From Gammaproteobacteria bacterium (lineage in GTDB: Bacteria; Pseudomonadota; Gammaproteobacteria; Pseudomonadales; Azotimanducaceae): a stretch of DNA of 44,515 nt. A program made the translations under genes and the position numbers. Where the stretch lies: NCBI GenBank assembly GCA_026709225.1, contig JAPOTJ010000001.1:1-44515 (forward strand), given 5' to 3'. Shown here one piece after another: positions 41,404 through 44,515 of the stretch. Below the pieces are notes generated by a model. It saw only the letters and a program-made list of their open reading frames with translations. It ran no database searches and was not told the origin of the DNA. Within the stretch, counting starts at the first letter, position 1. Each line of letters begins with the position of its first letter.

Positions 41404-44130
41404 TTAATCACCTGGCAAAGAGTCCTCGGGGCCAATACAATAGGTATCATCACCATTCGCGCTCAGTAAATCCTCAATAACCTTCAAGCCGTTGCCAATC
41501 GCCAATTGATACTGCGACCTGGAATCGTTGCCACCACAGGTTGACAAGTCCGCCCCTTTCTCGATGCCCTTCTCGATCAGAAGCTCCGCCACGTCCTCAC
41601 GGTATTCCCTTATGGCAGTGTGAAGCGGCGTGTTGCCTTCGTTGTCAACGGCGTTCATGTCCGCGCCCTTCTCGATCAGAAACTCCGCCATGTCCACATG
41701 GCCTCGCGCGGCGGCATTGTGAAGCGGCGCTCTGCCGTTGTTGAGCCTGTCGTTCAGCTGCGCCGCCCCGGCCAGCCTGATTAGCGCGTCCGCAACATCC
41801 ACGCGCCCAAAATATGCCGCAGCGTGAAGCGGATAGCCGCCTCCGTTGTTCCTGGCCCTCACATCCGCGCCATTCAAGAGCAGAAACTCCGTCACTCCCC
41901 CAGTTCGCGCAGTGTGAAGCGGCGTGTTGCCCCATTCATCCTTGGCGTTCACGTCCGCGCCCGCTTGGATCAGCGCACGCGCCACGCCCTCGTTTGCCGC
42001 AGTGTGAAGCGGCGTGTAGTTTCCGCTGCTAACGGCGCTCACGTCGGCACCCGCGGCGATAAGCGCACGCGCCACGTTCACCGTTGCCGCATTGTGAAGC
42101 GGCGTTCTGTCTATTTCGTCCGCGGCGTTCACGTCCGCGCCCGCAGCGATCAGCACACGCGCCACGCCCACGTTTGCCGCAAAGTGAAGCGGCGTTCTGT
42201 CGGCGCTGTCCTTGGCGTTCACGTCCACGCCCTTCTCAATCAGAAGCCGCGCCACGCCCGCGGTTGCCGCATTGTGAAGCGGCGTCTGTTGATAATATCT
42301 GCTCTTGGCGTTCACGTCCGCGCCCGCGTCAAGCACCAACTGCACCATGCCCTCGGCCCCTTCAACCGCGCCTGCCGCCCAGTAAAGCGGCGTACGGAAC
42401 CCGTCCATAGCATTAAAGTCCGCGCGGAAGCCGTACATCCATATCACCGCAACCTGGGACCCCGACGCGATTGCCCAAGAAAGCGGGGTTCGCCCGTCGT
42501 TGTCCTTGGCGCTTATGTCCGCGCCCGCATAGAGCAGCACACGCATCGCATCCCCACTGCCTGCCGCTGCCGCAGTGTGAAGCGGCGTGCTGCCGCCCCT
42601 GTCCTTGGCGTTCACGTTCGCGCCCGCGTCCAGCAGCTCGTGCACCCGACCCGTACCGCCAAGCCTTGCCGCATAGTGAAGCGGCGTTTCTAGGTTCCGG
42701 CCTATTTTGGCGTTCACGTCCGCGCCCCCAGCGACCAACTGCCGCACAGTGGCTCCGGCTGGGAACGAGAACCTCGCATAGTAAAGCAGCCGGTTCCAGT
42801 TTAAGTCGGATATGTTTGCGGTGCTCGCGCCCGAGCGGATCAGAACGCTCATCACGTCCGCTGCCGCTGTATGTCGTGAGGAGAAGAAGAAAATCTCAGC
42901 TTGTTGCAACGGCGTGTAGCCTCTTTCGCTCTTGGCCTCCACGTCCGCCCCCGCACGGATCAGCAAATACGCTACGTACGCACGGTATTCGTCTGCCGCA
43001 GCATGAAGCGGTGTGAAGCCGTGGAATGTATCAACGGCGTGCACATCCGCGCCCGCGGCGATCAGCGCACGCGCCACGCCTGCGTTTGCCGCATAGTGAA
43101 GCGGCGTGCGGTTCCAAGACCCCTTTTCGTTCACATCCGCGCCCGCGTCAAGCAGGAACCGCACCATGTCCGCATGGCCATTTCTTGCCGCCAAGTGAAG
43201 CGCACCGCTCGTGTTCGCGCCCGCGGCGACCAGCGCGCGCACCACGTCCGCATGGCCATTGCTTACCGCGCCGCGAAGCGGACTTCCCCGGCTGCCTCCG
43301 CCGTTCGCGTCCGCCTGATAGTCATCAATCAGCATTTTCGCCACGTCCGCATGGCCATACTTTGCCGCAGTGTGAAGCGGCGTGAGGTAGCCGGGGTCCC
43401 AAGCGCCCACATCCGCGCCCGCGGCGATTAGCGCACGCGCCACGTCCGGAGTTGCCGCCAAGTGAAGCGGCGTTTCGCCGTTGTCGTTCTTCGCGCCCAA
43501 GTATGCGGCCGACTCGGTCAGCGCACGCACCACGCCGTGAGTTCCCCAACGCCCGTGATTCGCGCCGAGCGCCGCAGTGTGAAGCGGCTCGTTGCCGTTG
43601 TCGCTCTCCGCGCCCACGTCCGCGCCCGCCTCGATCAGGGCACGCGCCACGCCCTCGGTTGACGCAGTGTGAAGCGGCGTTTCGCCGTCGTAGCTTCTTG
43701 CTTTTACGCTCGCGCCCGCCTCAAGGAGCGCACGCGCCACGAACACGCTTACTGCCCAGTGAAGCGGCGTGAAGCCGCGGCCGTCAACGGCGTTCACGTC
43801 CGCGCCCTCGGCAATTAGCCTCTGCACCAAGTCCGTGCGGCCAATCTTCACCGCCAGAAAGAACAGTTCATAATCGCTGAAGTCCTCGACGCTCACGTTC
43901 GCGCCCGCGGCGACCAGCGCGCGCACCACGTCCGCATGACCATTGCTTACCGCGCCGCGAAGCGGCGTGAAGCCGCGCCCGTCAACGGCGTTCACGTCCG
44001 CCCCCGAATCTATCAGCGCCCGCACGGCTTCCGCTTCGCCGTTCAATACCGCTTCGTGAAGCGGCGTCGCTTGTAGCGGCGCGATGCCGATTGCGAACAC
44101 GGTCAATGCCGCGAGAATGAGTGCCTTCAT
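41404..44130 (-). CDS. Large exported ankyrin-repeat protein
   Basis: A 908-residue protein made almost entirely of about 26 ankyrin repeats after a signal peptide (1-21, KALILAALTVFAIGIAPLQA). Typical units are TPLHTAANEGVARALIQAGA with DVNAKDEWGN. Two lengths mix: the canonical 33 residues and a shortened 30-residue form without the GHxDV helix turn. The last 45 residues (two Cys, acidic) are non-repeat. Two repeats (DNA 43213-43281 and 43897-43965) are identical over 69 bases but one, a recent duplication. ATG at 44130 follows AAGGAG; a longer frame to 44283 has no signal. A role in protein-protein or host contact is inferred only from the fold. Confidence 0.88.
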   Translation of the reverse strand: MKALILAALTVFAIGIAPLQATPLHEAVLNGEAEAVRALIDSGADVNAVDGRGFTPLRGAVSNGHADVVRALVAAGANVSVEDFSDYELFFLAVKIGRTDLVQRLIAEGADVNAVDGRGFTPLHWAVSVFVARALLEAGASVKARSYDGETPLHTASTEGVARALIEAGADVGAESDNGNEPLHTAALGANHGRWGTHGVVRALTESAAYLGAKNDNGETPLHLAATPDVARALIAAGADVGAWDPGYLTPLHTAAKYGHADVAKMLIDDYQADANGGGSRGSPLRGAVSNGHADVVRALVAAGANTSGALHLAARNGHADMVRFLLDAGADVNEKGSWNRTPLHYAANAGVARALIAAGADVHAVDTFHGFTPLHAAADEYRAYVAYLLIRAGADVEAKSERGYTPLQQAEIFFFSSRHTAAADVMSVLIRSGASTANISDLNWNRLLYYARFSFPAGATVRQLVAGGADVNAKIGRNLETPLHYAARLGGTGRVHELLDAGANVNAKDRGGSTPLHTAAAAGSGDAMRVLLYAGADISAKDNDGRTPLSWAIASGSQVAVIWMYGFRADFNAMDGFRTPLYWAAGAVEGAEGMVQLVLDAGADVNAKSRYYQQTPLHNAATAGVARLLIEKGVDVNAKDSADRTPLHFAANVGVARVLIAAGADVNAADEIDRTPLHNAATVNVARALIAAGADVSAVSSGNYTPLHTAANEGVARALIQAGADVNAKDEWGNTPLHTARTGGVTEFLLLNGADVRARNNGGGYPLHAAAYFGRVDVADALIRLAGAAQLNDRLNNGRAPLHNAAARGHVDMAEFLIEKGADMNAVDNEGNTPLHTAIREYREDVAELLIEKGIEKGADLSTCGGNDSRSQYQLAIGNGLKVIEDLLSANGDDTYCIGPEDSLPGD

Positions 44131-44515
44131 GGCTTGCTCCTTATTGGGAAGATGGGGAAGCTGTTCCACCGGGCGTTGCGCCGGCAGGTTGAAAGCGGGC
44201 ATCGCCGAGCGCGGTCGTGCATTAGGCACGCTCCGCGCATGGTCGGCCGCGTGATCTATCGCGCCATCGCTTGAAGCAGGCACGAATTGTTGAAGAAGAG
44301 TTTGTCGCTCTCAGCGAGCGACGGACATGCCGGATTTCAAGGAGAGGGGATCGCTGATCTGCTGGATTGTTTTTAATTAACCGCCCAATAACTTGCGGGG
44401 GGGGGGGGGGGGGGGGGGGGGCCGCCCCCGCGCGGCAAACGCCAACGCCGGTTGCGAAAGGGCGGATGCTTTTACTTTGCCGGCCCCTCCCATTTTTTTT
44501 GTTGTTCACAAACAA
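44131..44515. other. Upstream region of the ankyrin gene with a 25-base G tract
   Basis: No gene is supported here. The run of 25 G (44397-44421) is about 267 bases upstream of the ankyrin ATG, as C in its transcript direction. An AT-rich patch is at 44365-44392. No confident promoter is seen. The open frame through it encodes only a low-complexity Pro run. Confidence 0.55.

Noticed and set aside
41404..44130. CRISPR-like regular repeats
   Set aside because: The periodicity of about 90-100 bases comes from ankyrin codons in one continuous reading frame; the units diverge and have no spacer structure.
44222..44515. 97-residue minus-strand ORF with a poly-proline stretch
   Set aside because: The prolines are produced by the G tract; no homology, signal or start context supports it.

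Overview
The window looks like a chromosomal segment of a gammaproteobacterium. Support comes from gene orders typical of that class: cmk-rpsA-ihfB-lapA; ispB divergent from rplU-rpmA-obgE, followed by proB and a convergent rpsT; a lolC-lolD-lolE cluster; and apbE-nqrM, the maturation genes of the Na+-translocating NADH:quinone oxidoreductase. The exact lineage cannot be read from the sequence. A secreted 26-repeat ankyrin protein and several toxin-antitoxin and transposon relics would fit a host-associated or marine organism, but that is inference.

Layout. 1-945: a long-armed palindromic element with TTAG/CTAG flanks, then an AbrB-type antitoxin/PIN toxin pair. 923-4024: gltX and fghA (translationally coupled, minus strand) and a divergent HAD-like hydrolase whose 3' end runs into a second miniature element (3960-4220) with IS5-like ends. 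4253-8699: a molybdenum hydroxylase set (FAD, 2Fe-2S and molybdopterin subunits plus a MoaD-like protein), preceded by a PilZ gene. 8858-13466: rpsT, proB, obgE, rpmA, rplU, ispB and tRNA-Pro(CGG). 13643-17796: a ComEA-like protein, lapA, ihfB, rpsA, cmk and riboflavin synthase. 17888-23314: one six-gene operon for a TonB energising system of the TtpC type (DUF3450, TtpC-like TolQ/ExbB, ExbB, ExbD, TonB, TPR protein). 23457-30264: dienelactone hydrolase, SDR, two coupled amidohydrolases and clpB with a heat-shock-type promoter. 30357-39006: a DUF2244 gene, comEC, lolE-lolD-lolC, nqrM, apbE and a divergent ammonium transporter.

The last 5.5 kb (39010-44515) is accessory DNA: a terminator, an intact vapB with a vapC that has lost its middle, a small membrane/coiled-coil protein, a frameshifted IS3-type transposase OrfA, a degraded unrecognised helix-turn-helix-like reading frame next to a cluster of ACATGT palindromes, a 908-residue exported ankyrin protein, and a run of 25 G residues near the window end.

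Most genes are well-known families. Points most worth a second look: the two miniature elements with matching YTAR flanks, the ankyrin gene with its near-identical internal 69-bp duplication, the homopolymer upstream of it, the paired amidohydrolases of which one lacks the metal-binding HxH, the Asp in the P-loop of Cmk, and the MoaD-like protein ending Ala-Gly. I see no clearly new multi-gene system; the complete TtpC/DUF3450/TPR TonB operon is the most coherent less-studied assembly.
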